Shown: piece by piece, positions 23,601 to 36,700 of the stretch
Layout of the letters: each line of letters opens with the position of its first letter
Numbering within the stretch: position 1 is the stretch's first letter
Source of the DNA: Acanthosoma haemorrhoidale
Lineage: Eukaryota > Arthropoda > Insecta > Hemiptera > Acanthosomatidae
Reading direction: 5' to 3'
DNA: 64,000 bases
Assembly (NCBI GenBank): GCA_930367205.1
Contig: OV884011.1
Coordinates: 116,743,866-116,807,865, forward strand
Position numbers and translations under genes: made by a program
The notes under the pieces: model-generated
The model's database searches: none
The model's input: only the letters and a program-made list of their open reading frames with translations
Told to the model about the DNA's origin: nothing

Positions 23601-26549
23601 AGTCCAGATATAGGAGATTCTACTGTATCTTTATGGATTAGGCCAGATATCTCAGTAAATAATGTAATTAAAAAAAAAATTAAAAATACTTCTTGGAGAG
23701 CTAAAATATTTGTTAACTCACAATTAATCTATGCACTCATATAAATATAGCATTAAATTTTGCATCACATTAACAGTTATATAAAGAATATATTATTTTG
23801 ATAATATTTTATCTTTATCAATATAAATACATATATGATGTGAAAGTATGAATAAACATTTGTTTTCATAACAAATACTTATACACTTTTAATTTTATTG
23901 AAACAAATGAAAAGGTTTTCTTTTAAAGAGCTAACATAGGATTTATAGATATTTATCAAAATAATAACTAACTAATTCATTGGAAAATTCCTAATTAATC
24001 AAATTCTGCATAAATTAACCAATAAATTATTATTAATTATACGGTGTCAATAAAAACAGCCATAAAATGTCTTTTTCCATTCAATTAAAATTACTTTTCT
24101 TTTTTTATATAAAATATAAAAATGCTTGGAACACTCAAACATGTCATTTATTATTCAGTACATTCAAAAAAGTGTTTTTTATAAATTAAAACAAAGTAAT
24201 TCACACAGACTAAAAGTGATACTAAATCACATATTGAATTTCTACTATTAAAGTTTAATTTTCATAGGCTCAATGTTGGGACAATAATGAAGTAAATACA
24301 ATATTTTATTTCAGGATACTTAAAAGTTGGTTCTTTGAAAGAAAAAACACCCTGCATATGACAAAGTACCAAAAATGTCAATGAGTTTGATAATAATGCA
24401 AATATTTCATTCCTACATCTCCAACCGATTAATGAAGGTAGGCTACAATTTATTTTTTTTTACTTGTGAAATTCACCAACGAATAATATTTATACTAATG
24501 GAATTGAGGACAGATTAAATCAAGAGGGCATAAAATCTCGAGAGTTTTTATGGTTTGCATATCTTATATTAAAAGACTTATTTCTATTTAAATGACTTAT
24601 TTAAACACTTATTTCTCATTGACATTTTCAAAAGGTTTAACTTTCCAGTGGCAACATTATTGTTTTTGTTGAACCAAGATTGTCAGTTTCACATCTGCCC
24701 TGTTGGTGATTCCCGAATCAAATTTGTAGAAAAAGTTTGGTTACATGTTTGCAAAGCAACATAGGATAATTGCTAAAGAATAGTTTCATTTTAATACTGT
24801 TATTTTCAATTGTTTAATACTGAACAACCCCTCAGGTATTGATCAATATATTATAGGCGTTTCTATAATGTTTTGTTGAAAAAAAATATTTTTTTGATTG
24901 AAAATAAATGTTCGATTGAATATTGGTAAAATTTATAGCTTTTTAATATTATATTTTAATGATTTGTATTTAGAGACTAAGTAGTTGCCACAATTATCAC
25001 AGCATGACAAACAAAAACAATATTATTAGTCAGAGAAAATAAATAATAACAGGCATACATTAATATAATATACATATAAAAGGTAACTTTCACCTTATAA
25101 AATACTTTCATTTATTAAATATTATATTATTGGGATATTTATAACTTTAATAATACCATTAGTATAAACAATTTTTTTATTATTAATAAGCAGAGATAGA
25201 TAAAATCTAAGAAAGAAGAATAAGTATATAAGAAAATATCTTAAATAAATGTTTCTCACATATTTTTAAATTTTTGAAAAATTTTATGTAGAAATTGTAG
25301 AAATGACTTCAATCATAAATAAATCAAAAAATCCAAAAAAAAAAAATAAAAGATTAATTTATTTTTCATTTAATTTAAGAATATTATGCTTTTTAAAAGT
25401 ACAATTTTTAAACAACTGGAAACTTTTTAAACTTCTCTGGAGTATATTTTGGTTTTCAGGAGAACACAACTCTCTTGAGTAGAAGCCACCAAAACCCAAA
25501 ATAAAATTACCGTGAACTGATTAAAATAAGCCCCCCCATCTATAATTTTGGCAGGTAACATCAGACTTATTTATTTATTTTTGATAGTTTGATAATAAAA
25601 CCAATGTATTCATTGTAGTCCAAACCATTCTGGATTGTCAGGATGGACCTTATAGGTGGTGTTATCTACTCTTAGTGCCATCTGATAACACTGAACAACT
25701 AATATTGTTGCCATGCTATCTATCAATCAATTTTTTTATCTATGTCAATTAATTTAATTTTTCCTCAAAACTAAAAGATAAATCCTCTGTTTCAATTTTA
25801 ACTAGAAAAAATATTAAATAATTTAAGTTAATTATGCTTTGTTTTCTTTTACTTTACACAAAATAAAATCGTGACTGACCAATTTTCATTCATCTTAACT
25901 TTTTTTTCTAACTCCACTTATTATCATAAAAAATAAGCCACCATAGTTATGGAACATTAGTAAGAAAAAATCATTGCCTTGTACATACACTCCAGTAAAA
26001 AGTAATGGTTGAATCGTAAATGTTTTCAAATATTTAGCTTGAAAATGACACTTGTGAGATAACTAAAATCCGTTTATCAGTTCTGTTTCCCAAAACAATA
26101 TTTGTAATTCATAAAATGGTCGCTATTATTTACTAAACTAAATATTTTATTTTTATAAAAAAAATTCTAATTTTTCCTCCAAAAAAATTTTTGAAATAAA
26201 TTTTGATCAGCATGATAAAATGATATGATAAAATTAAAAAAAAAACACATTAAATTCAAAAAAATATCTATATTCAAGATATATAAAATATGGCAAGATA
26301 CATTTGTGGAGGTTTCAAAACCCAAAAACCTTATGTTTTTTGTCAAACATAGTAGTCAAATGCTTTGGTGGGGAAAAAATTAATAACTACTTCATGAAAT
26401 GTCCTGAAATCTTACAATGATTTTCTGTTATTAATGTGTCTTAAACATATCAATTAAAAATTATTCAAAAGAGTATAAAGTTAGTCTTCAGTTATTTTGG
26501 ATTATCCAAAATTCAGAAATGAAAACTTCTTTAGGAAGTAAAAACAAAA
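20601..26549. other. Long AT-rich region without recognisable genes
   Basis: About 6 kb with abundant A and T runs and no convincing exon, RNA gene or transposon on either strand. It is probably 3' flank of the Stac gene plus intergenic sequence. Confidence 0.6.
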
Positions 26550-27658
26550 CTAGCCAATCAGAAGAGGTCTGGAGAGAGAAGTAAAGTTCCTCATACTTCT
26601 GGCTCTAGGTCGCCCTCTTACAGTAAAAGGGCTGAGAGCAAGCTGTGGGGTACTAGGAACTCCCAAGGGGCGATGAGATGAAGGAATTGGTATTTTAATA
26701 TAGTTGCCATTGTCATCTCGAATACTAGAAAGAAATGCAGACTTTGTTGAAGGAGTCCCATAGCATGGATAATACCTAAAAAAAAAAATACGTATTTTAC
26801 AAGAATTGAGTAATATACCTTTTGATTAAGAGAGACCATTTTGGGATGCATGTCAAAAGTTTGGTGCAAAGTTCAACGAACTAAAATTATTACAGTCTGT
26901 ATTCTCACTTAAGAAAAGCAGAAGAAAAAAAATAATACCAAATAAATACAATTTTTCTGGAAACATATATATGGTTTGTATCTGTTTATAATAATGTATT
27001 TTGTTAGATGTAAATAATTGGTTTTTCATAAAGTGTGGCCATGGGCCCATCTTGCCAGGTCCCAGTAGTATGAGGTTGAATGCCGGCACCCATTAGGACA
27101 TTTTACCTGCATTTGTTTGCTCATGAATCAACTTCATTGGTGGGGTTCACACGCCCAGTTTCACTAGGTGTCCAACAACCGAACAGAATGAAATAAATTG
27201 CCTGATCATGAAGACATGTTCATCAGAAAAATTTACCTGTTGTGAATTAAGGTAATCTGGGTTACTTTAGAAGTGAAATGTAATTTTTTTAAATTGTATT
27301 AATCATTTTTTTCATTGGTTTAATTAATGTTTTTTTGAGAATATTTCTTTTTGTTTATGATGCAAGTTTATTTTTATTTTGTGCTTGGTATTTTTTATTT
27401 CCTATGAAGTACCTAACCAGGCCATCTATGGTGAGACGGTTCAACTGGGAAAGGTTAAAAAACCCATAGTCCCAATTAAAAAAATCTAAATTAAACGCTT
27501 GATTATGGTTTAAATACAGCTTATTAGACATTGCATACAAATCTCAAATTATGTTTGTGATATTTGATTGGAATGAAATAGAATAAGACATTTTATTATT
27601 ACCTTTCTGCAAGAGGTAGGTACTTGTCAAACCAGGATGACTCGCACAACAACGCGGG
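26550..27658 (-). CDS. stac: Possible stop-codon readthrough extension of Stac (two segments)
   Basis: After TGA the same frame stays open for 18 codons plus 2 nt (27603-27658: PALLCESSWFDKYLPLAE), to a consensus donor AG|GTAATA. A downstream exon (26550-26775) follows a T-rich acceptor and continues in exactly the right phase for a further 75 codons to TAG at 26550-26552. It reads YYPCYGTPSTKSAFLSSIRD and later LGVPSTPQLALSPFTVRGRP. The composition is protein-like (Pro/Ser/Arg-rich), unlike the surrounding AT-rich sequence. An internal donor (ACT|GTAAGAG near 26619) could link to further exons. A polyadenylation signal AATAAA (27592-27597, minus) just inside the intron could end an unspliced form. 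Translation of this extension is inferred. Confidence 0.5.
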
Positions 27659-27760
27659 TCACACTGCTGTCAGATATTTGACTGGACATACCCCTTGTCG
27701 GTTGTCCCCGCATCGAATCATTACCATTCCATCTACTTCATCTCCAATTTGAATCACAAT
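27659..27760 (-). CDS. stac: Stac exon, end of SH3-2 and UGA stop
   Basis: Acceptor TTGTAG, then IVIQIGDEVDGMVMIRCGDN and VCPVKYLTAV, ending at TGA (27661-27659) followed by C. The end coincides with the natural end of the second SH3 domain. The exon itself continues in frame to a donor at 27602. Confidence 0.92.
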   Translation of the reverse strand: MVIQIGDEVDGMVMIRCGDNRQGVCPVKYLTAV

Positions 27761-30700
27761 CTACAATTTCATAAATTATAATTTTCATAACCAAACTGAA
27801 ATTATAATAACGGGGGGAGGGGGTTAAAATATAATACATGCCATTAAAAACAGAAAATTACAATTAAAAACAAAAGGCCACTATTAGTAACAAAAATTGT
27901 TTAGTGAAGTAAAATATTATAAATACTATGACAAAAAAAATAAGGGAAAGTATACTAATATTCACTGTAATGTAAGGCTTTATCCAAGCGAATATATAGG
28001 GTGGAACTCAACTAAATGACTAATTATTGCTTTTTGACATGATTAAGACAAAGAACATAATATTTTACCAAGCAATAATGAATATTATGGGATCATTTTG
28101 AACTGGCATTGGAGAGGAAAGAAAGTTTTTGAATGTTGAACTCTCTCCTCAGAGGAAAAACTTCACAAACACAGTCAGCTCCTTCCAGAGAGAACCATAC
28201 CTTTCCCCACTTACTGAGCAGTACTAGAAGAAAGGCATGCAGAAAGCACCTTTCCAATTCAGACATAATAATTGGAGTAATCACTTGCTTGGCAAAGTTA
28301 ATCCCTAACTAGAGATTATGTCAAACTCAAGGAAACTAGCTCAAGACAGGTCTCAATACTTATGAGTATTATTTGACAGAAAATCTAACAAGAACTATCA
28401 CTTGGAAATGTTTTGCAACCATTAGTAGACTTACAATAGTAGAGAGAGCAAAATGGGCCCCAAAATTATCAGGGGTTTTAGAGTAGCAGTATGTGAGGTT
28501 TAATTTTGTCTGTAATTCTTAATCAATATACATACATGGCAGAACAGTAAGCAACAAAACTTGGGAAACTGCATAGGCTTCAAAGATTATTAGCAGTAAA
28601 AATCTGTAAAGATTCCAAGTTTTATTTTTAGCACGTCTAATTATTAGCTGGAATAATTTTCATTGAAATGAAAACATATAAGCAGACAAACCTTTTAAGC
28701 ATTGAAAAAAAATCAGCCTTAGAGTTGCAAAAGTCGGTTACACTCCAAGATTTGTTCGCTGGAATCACAGATGTAATTACTGGCAACAAGGCATATACAT
28801 GAGTAGAAGCAAGAAACGTGAAAATGTAGGGTGTGCTGGAGACACATATAAAGATAAGGTAGAAACAGATTTATAAATTGGAAAAATTGTGCTCTGATAA
28901 TCAGGTAGGAAAACTATGTTGTAACCCTGATTTGTAACCGGCTAGGGAGCTACCCTGGTTGTTGTTGTGTAACAGTTGGCGTTAAAGATGAAGCATTGCG
29001 GTGTTCAATAAAAGGTGTACTCAGTAATGTGTGTTAAGTACTTTATCGAAAACCCAAAAGTAAAACTACTGTAATGGGTAAGAAACATATGTCATTGGCA
29101 CACGGCAAGCTGGCAGAGTACCTATGTCTAGACACAAAGACTGGATATTATTAAATATTGTCAATATTGCCTAGAAACTGAACAGGGAAAGTAGAGACTG
29201 AACAGGAGAAGTTAGTAATAGGAAATAAGTATGCTGAGTATTTAGCAAAGAAACATGCCAAAGGCGAACTTCAAACCTCATATCTGATTATAAGTTATAG
29301 TTTTAACTTCTAAAACACTTTAACACACGTGACAAAGATGAAATAATACAACTACTATTTGACAAACAAAGAATAATTTTATATTACCAAGAACTTGGCC
29401 TGAAACTGATTATTTATCAAATTCAAATTTGACTTTCAAATAAATTCATAAATTTATGACAAACCAACTGACCAAAAAAGTTTTGCATTAAAGATTTAAC
29501 AATATCTATTTAAAATCTCTCAAAATGGAACAAAGTAGGTAAATAGGGAAAATAAACAGTTATTGAAACGACACAAACCTTTCAAAATGAATTATAAGGG
29601 CAAAGATAACACTTTAAATTTATAAGATGGGATCTATAAGATTGGGGGATTTCCCCTCTGTCTGTCTGTAAGAATTTAAAAGTAAAATAAAAATACTTGA
29701 AAATAAAGAATGTGTAATCTTAAACATTGAATGATAAAAAAAGAATCTTCAAAGCATTTAGAGAAATTGCCCAATAAGAACAATTTAACAACATTCCTGT
29801 TGTCCTATGTGCATTATGTTATTGATTTATGCTGCTTTTTATTCATACTTACTGGAATCAAATCAGTTTATTTGTATTAATTTTCCACATTATCAATGAT
29901 TTTTGGTGAATTTTTAAAATAATTATTTTATTTTATTTGTAATTACGAGTTCAATAAAATAAAATATATTCAACCAATACAAATGGGTTTTATTACATTA
30001 ATTATGTACACCTGAGGGGCATAGAGTATGTAAGCTATGCAAAATAAGTGATTTTCTTATAGGGTTTGTAAATTTGTATTTAAAAATAAAACAAGTTAAA
30101 CAATCCTTGGATACAAATAAAATAAATAATCAACTGGTGAAGAGTGCTTACCTGATCTCTTAGTAACATATTGTCACCAACTTGAAGATTGTGCTTCACT
30201 TGTAAAGGTGTTTCACCAGGCTGAAGTTTGGCTACATATTGACTTGGAAAATAGCCTACACGTCCTAAGCACTTTCCTCGCCACCAATCAGGGTCTGATG
30301 TGTCAATCACTGTAACCTTGTAACCAGCTCTAAACATAAAATAAATTAATAATATATAACATTCATACACTGGATAATTTATTTAGCTGGTGAAACTCTG
30401 AATTTTATTTTTGTTACAGCTTTGACAGTACAGAAATAATGCCCAAATTCAGATAAAGTTTTGTAGAAAGAAAATCTTTGTTAAAGTACTTCTAGACCTA
30501 CAAAAACGAAGAGAATTTCACACTGATCCACAGAGCAGACTCACCATAAAACAAAATTAGAGATAAGTTTGAAGCAGAAGAAACTGGTCAGAATGTTCAG
30601 CGACAACGTCCTAAAAGACCATTATCATTGACTGACACAGATATATATATATATAGAGAAACTGGTGTCGGAAATGTGCCATCTATAGCAAAGAAGTTCA

Positions 30701-33700
30701 CTTTACCAGGCTGCTCGTGAAGTTTGAATTAGAAAGGTTTTAAAAACAATTTAAGTTGACAAGTTATATACTAACATTAGTACACACTCTAAATGAAGAT
30801 GATCCAGATAGAAGTATTGAGTTTTGTGAATGATATTCGGCAAAATATAGATCTCAGAAATTTCAAAGACGATTAATTTGGAGCAATAAAGCTGTATTTA
30901 AATGAAATGATATAATTAACTTCCCTCTTTGCACTTTTACTGCATTTTTGCACTTCCAGTAGTAATGCTTTAACAGAAACTTTCTTACAAGACAAAACTT
31001 AATCTGGTTTATGCTATAATGTCTCAACCATTAAATCTGACGCAAAAATAAAATTCAGTGTTTAATAAAGTATGGCAACATTTTTCTGCGACACCCTGTA
31101 TGTTAACATCAGGTGATTGCCTGACTTCTAATAATATTGCAGGAACTTGAATTGAATTCTTGGCACCCCAAGGGGGTTTTCTGAGGGAGATGAAAGTTCA
31201 CTTAGTATTAATTTGAAAATAAGTGAAAAGTAAGTAGCAAATTTGGTCTAGAAGTACAAAATAAAGGTTATGAAGTGACAACCTAGCATTGACTATTATG
31301 ATAGCACCTCAGTGCCCATATTATCTGTTTATTAAAAAATACTCAATTACCAGTGAGACCAATTACTAGACAATGTAGTCAATGTTTGAAATATTCTGCC
31401 AATTAGGAAAAACCAACAACTGGCAGAATAATAAAAATATAGCTTGAATCATAAAAGAGTTATATCTACGAAGTAGATGATAATACTAAGTTCAGAAAAA
31501 AATATAATAATGTAAAAATATAAATTCCCTCCATACAAAAGAGCTTGGTTCTCACTAAGATTTTTTTAGCAAGCAGAATTCATTCATCTTTCTTCTTCCT
31601 AATTGGATGGGTTTCATATTAACATATTATGGAGTCTGGCATGTTCTCCTTACTGAAGATTCAATATTGTAATAACAAACTAAGAATTGAGAATGATTCA
31701 AATCATTGTAAAATTTATAATGCTTTTATTGATTATACTAATTTAATTCTCTAATCTACAAAGAGGGGAAGTTACCAAGTATAGCCTATAGAGCAAACCA
31801 GTAAGTAGAGTGGGCATTGAGAAATGAAAAAAAATCTTCTAATTAATATTTTCATGAAATAAATAGTTACCAATGTTGTCTTCCTACGAAAAGTTACCAG
31901 CAGTTAAAATGGCACTGCTCTCAATCATCATAACTTTAGATCGCAAGAAAAAATATAAGAAAGGGAAAACAAAATTTGGGCAAAAGACAATGACAGTGAA
32001 AACTATTGAAAGTGCTCTAGAAAACACATGATTTTGTAGGAAATCAAAACCTTCTTTGGTTACCATTTATTTCATAAAAATATTGCTCATAATCAGAGAA
32101 TAATCTATGTTAGTTTGTTAGAAGTTAAATTTTCAGAGTGAATATTTTACAGTTAAGTACATTATCCAAAATCTTATTAGGTTGCTTCTACTTCAGCTTG
32201 AGTACCTCAGCTAAGGGGGGGGGGGAAATTGAATGTAAATAATCAAGGTTAAGTAAATTAGAAGGTCTTACTTTAGATCTAGTTCATCTGAATGTCTTGA
32301 TTTGAAGTTGTACAGAACAACATAAAGGTTTGTTGGCAAGAGACGATGAGGTTTCTGTAATAAAACAATATAATTATATATGTCATTTCAGTAGAGCAGA
32401 TGAAGTTAAAACACACACTTTACAAAAGTCTCTCACAGGAGATGGGCAAGGAGAGGTACTTGCACTGGAAACAGATTTTTCATTGTCATCAGGAAGTTCA
32501 ACAGAGCTCATGCGCATGTTCCTTGCCGATAAAAGTCTTCTGTTATGAACTGGACTTGAAGGAGCTGAAATTTGCAAATTTATTATGTTCTCTCATTTAT
32601 TGTACACATTTGAGGATTATAAAACAAAAGCACATTAATATTACGCAACATTTTCTTACAAAATATTAAAATGGTTTAAGAGGCCTTTGTGAAATCAATG
32701 AACTAATGATGTAATATGTAGTATCTAAATTTAAATAACAAGAATAGAACTATATAGAGGTTTCTATAAATCACAGTAAAAAGGTCACAGTTCTTTCGCT
32801 GAAAATCCCAATGTCGTTGAAATTTTTAAAAGAGAGAGCATTGGAAATATATACATAATTTTTCTTTTAGTTCCAACTCTTGCTTCAGAATCTGAACATA
32901 CACTTCAAAATTTTGGCTGCTCACTGGCCAGTTTTAATAAAGGGAGATACAAACCGAGCAATTATGGTTTCTTTGGAATGTAAAATACAAATTTCGTAGA
33001 GATATGTTAAGGAATGTCATTACATTGCTGCTAATAGAAGGGTCTATAGCAGGGTGAATATTAAAGTGAGATAACAGTGTGGAATAGTTGAGGACAGCAA
33101 TGGAGATAAGATTTCTGGCAGACATTTCTGGAGTAGGAGGTAAGATGTATTCTATGTGAAAAATATATAATCAAAATGGGTACCTGGTAAAGATTTGGAG
33201 CTAGCTACATTTAATTTGATATTTTTACTCTGATATAACTAAGGCCTCTCAATACCTTCTTCTGCTCATAGAGTTTAAACATTAATTGCCTACTTACAAT
33301 AAAAAAATAAAAATGTACAATCTTAACTACTAGTAATACACAAATAAAATGCATAACTTTCTAAAGAACCCAAAAAATATATTTACTACACAAACCATTT
33401 AACCAAATTATAGAAAATCACTTTACGATTGGTACTTTGATATATCATTTATTGTTTTGACTTAAACTAAGTCATTTTATATATTAGAAATGTAAAATAA
33501 TGTTTTACAAAAAAAAACTAAGGAAAAATTATAATAATTTAAAAAACCAAAAAAAAATATACCTGAACATTACTTTGTTACAAACAATACATTTTCATAA
33601 TGATAATAATCTCCATATAATAAATTAATAAGCAATAATGGAAATTATTTAAATAATATACTTAAATAGTAGCATCTTGTATCTATTACTAATAACTATC

Positions 33701-36700
33701 TATGAATCCTAGGGATAAATTGTACTTACATCTATTACTAGCTGCTGCAGTCACTATAAATAAGAGCAAGCATATCTCATAAGAAAATAAAAGTGAAGCT
33801 AGTAAATATATGAGATAGGCAATTAAAAAAAATTAAATACAACAAAATAAACGAATTTGTTTACAGCGTTACTTGACCAATAGGCGTCTCTCCAAGCGTC
33901 GTTTCTGTAAGCCCGGTGGAAACGTTTGATTGAATCACAATATGGTGTAACTGGAAATATTTTTGTAAATCAAAAGTCAGCAGCTAGGCTACATTATGTC
34001 CTGAAGCCTCCTCATGAGAATAAAGAGTTTTGATAGTAATAATAACGAAGAAACAAAATAAAATTAAGCTTAATCAAAGCAAGGAATTCATAAACTTCAT
34101 TTCATTTGGCTAGGTTTTCATGATGCCTGGCATATATACGAGACATTGAGGCATTAGGACATAAATATATTGGCTTAACACCTATAAGTTACACAGCAGT
34201 TATATAACATAAAAAGAATATAAGAAACATGCAAAATATTAAATATATTTATAAAAAGAGCATGTAGGTGGCGCATAAAAAAGTTGAGTTACAGCCAAAG
34301 AATTAGTTCTGAAAGTAAGGCATAGGAAAAGCTGTCTATATTGGCAATTCATAATTTAGATAGATTTATTTTCTTATAAGCAAAACAAGAGTATTGACAT
34401 ATAGCCTGCTATATATGGTGTATTTATTACATTTTTAAAGAGATATGTTGTATGATTTTGAATCCAACAAAAATTTAGTAAATCATGATTGTGTCCTCCT
34501 GTGAGCAGAAAAAATTCATGTTCTGTCTACTCAGCTGTAAGTCAATTCTGTTTGAAAACCTGCCTTATCCAACCTCTGGGTACCTGAACCTTCACTGGGT
34601 CGGAGGAGGGGGGAGGGGTGTAACTGGTGGTTAGAGTGTATAACTGTACACATCCCTATCCTAGAAATAGTTGTTAATCAAGAAACAGTATATTCTCACA
34701 TGGAGTTAGCCTTTAATGATGTATGTTGTTTTTTCAGAATATGTTACTGTGATACAGGGAAAAAAAAAAAAAAAAAATCCAGCCTCTAAATTATTGAAAT
34801 AAGAAAACTAGAGCCCGAAAGAAATTTTATAAACATTATGTTCGAATAAAAAGTAGAACATTTTATAAAACTGAATGCAGACCATATTTTCTTAAATTTT
34901 AATAATTAGAAAGTATGTGATAGTCATATTAAAATTTCTCTTAGAATCTGTTTTTATATTTTACTTTAAAAATTACACAATGTATGCTGATTCTTTTGAC
35001 AAATATGTCGCCAACTACAAATAACTACTTTCTTATCATTAATCTATTGTAAGTTGGAATAAAGTATCTACTAAAACAACTATACTTAGCAATATATGTT
35101 AATTTCAAATTAGGAATTTTAAGCAATCACTAACTAACGTCTCTTTTAAAAGAACTCCTTAACTTCTGATATAAAAGCACTAATATTAAACATCTAAACA
35201 TAAAAAGGTAGTCAATTGAAAGCATTTACATTAATTACTTAAAGGCCCAGTCTAAAATATTAATAAAAAGAGAGTTTTGTTCATGAGAATAAGAAAATAA
35301 CATTCCATTGTAAAAACATCGCTTTGTTAAATAAAACAATCATATCCTATGCATTATTTTAATTATAGCTTAAATCACATGCAGTTGTCCGGTAAGATGC
35401 TATGAGCTGCTTAGTAAAGTTAAGCTGGAGAATGAGGAAATTTTGTATGTTAATCAAATAATATAAAACATTAAGTCAAAGGAGCAAAATAATAAATGAC
35501 ACTACTAAAAACTATAATTCATATAGGTTAAATGGATATGATTGACAAATTTGTTGTATAGTTGCTGAACATATATATATATATATATACACATACACAC
35601 ATGTACATAGATATATATTTAGTTTCATTTCCAATTAATTTGTAGGTAAACTTTTAAATATAGTTTTGTTTTTGAAAAATAAAATTAATGTGTACAAATC
35701 CTTCTTCAATGTTATTTATTTTTTAAATAATCATCCCGACCAACGTAAGTAAGATTTTGGACAACCTCACATGTTAGAGACCATTTTGCGACAATAGTGC
35801 GAAGTTCAACTTATTGATTTATAATTTTAAGATATTCAATAATAGTTCAATTATATTTTAACAAAATGTTTAACTCAATGCGTATGTAGTAGGGAATTTT
35901 TTATTTAACATGAAAATGATAGCAGACTATATTTTTGAAAACTAAAACATTAAAACAAAGTTTAAATGTATTTTCTTTGAAATGGAACTCAACTGGATCT
36001 ATGCCTCAATGACTAAGCTGAAGAAACTTTGGCTAGACCTACACTGAAGCCTCGATGAGGACGAATGACTGCTAGCATGGGCCGAGCCATGTCCCGAGTG
36101 TGTGGCTACTGCCCTCCTCCTCTGCGAGTGCTCCGTACTCTCAGGAGAGTCAAGAGACAGAGATTTCATCCGCAAGTTCAGCTTCTGTCGTCTTGGTGAA
36201 TGTGGGGCTGCAAGTCGCCCAAAGTCATAAATTTATTTCTAACTTTATTAATCATAATAGTATAATTAGTCCTTTTCTGATAATGTTCTGAGTTTAAAGC
36301 CCTTCATCGAAAAAAATAGTATTTATCACATTTTAAATGTTACAGATGAAAGCATTTGAAAAAATACCTTGCTAAAAGGCAATGAAGGATAATATTTCAA
36401 TCAGCATTATTCTTATTATTAGTACTATTATGTGAATGCCTCCAGCAAAAATTATGGATTTATTAACAATGAAGAACAATAGGAATACCACACTAGTGTT
36501 TCGATTATATTCATAGGACAATGCTTTATGAAATGTAGAATAAAATCACTTCATACCATATATTTTCATCTCCCTGATCAAAATGAATAATCAGTAGAAC
36601 TTTAGAGAGTTATAAATATAATTTATTTCTATTTTTTTAATAAGACATCAGTCAACGAGATGCCTTTTGTATATTTTTTAAAAATATTTCTGCTTATGCT

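Noticed and set aside
27603..27661. UGA in Stac as a selenocysteine codon
   Set aside because: No SECIS-like hairpin was apparent downstream, and neither the SH3 end nor the context suggests a selenoprotein; leaky termination is simpler.
28093..28284. 63-aa minus ORF in a Stac intron
   Set aside because: Not flanked by in-phase splice sites and matches no family.
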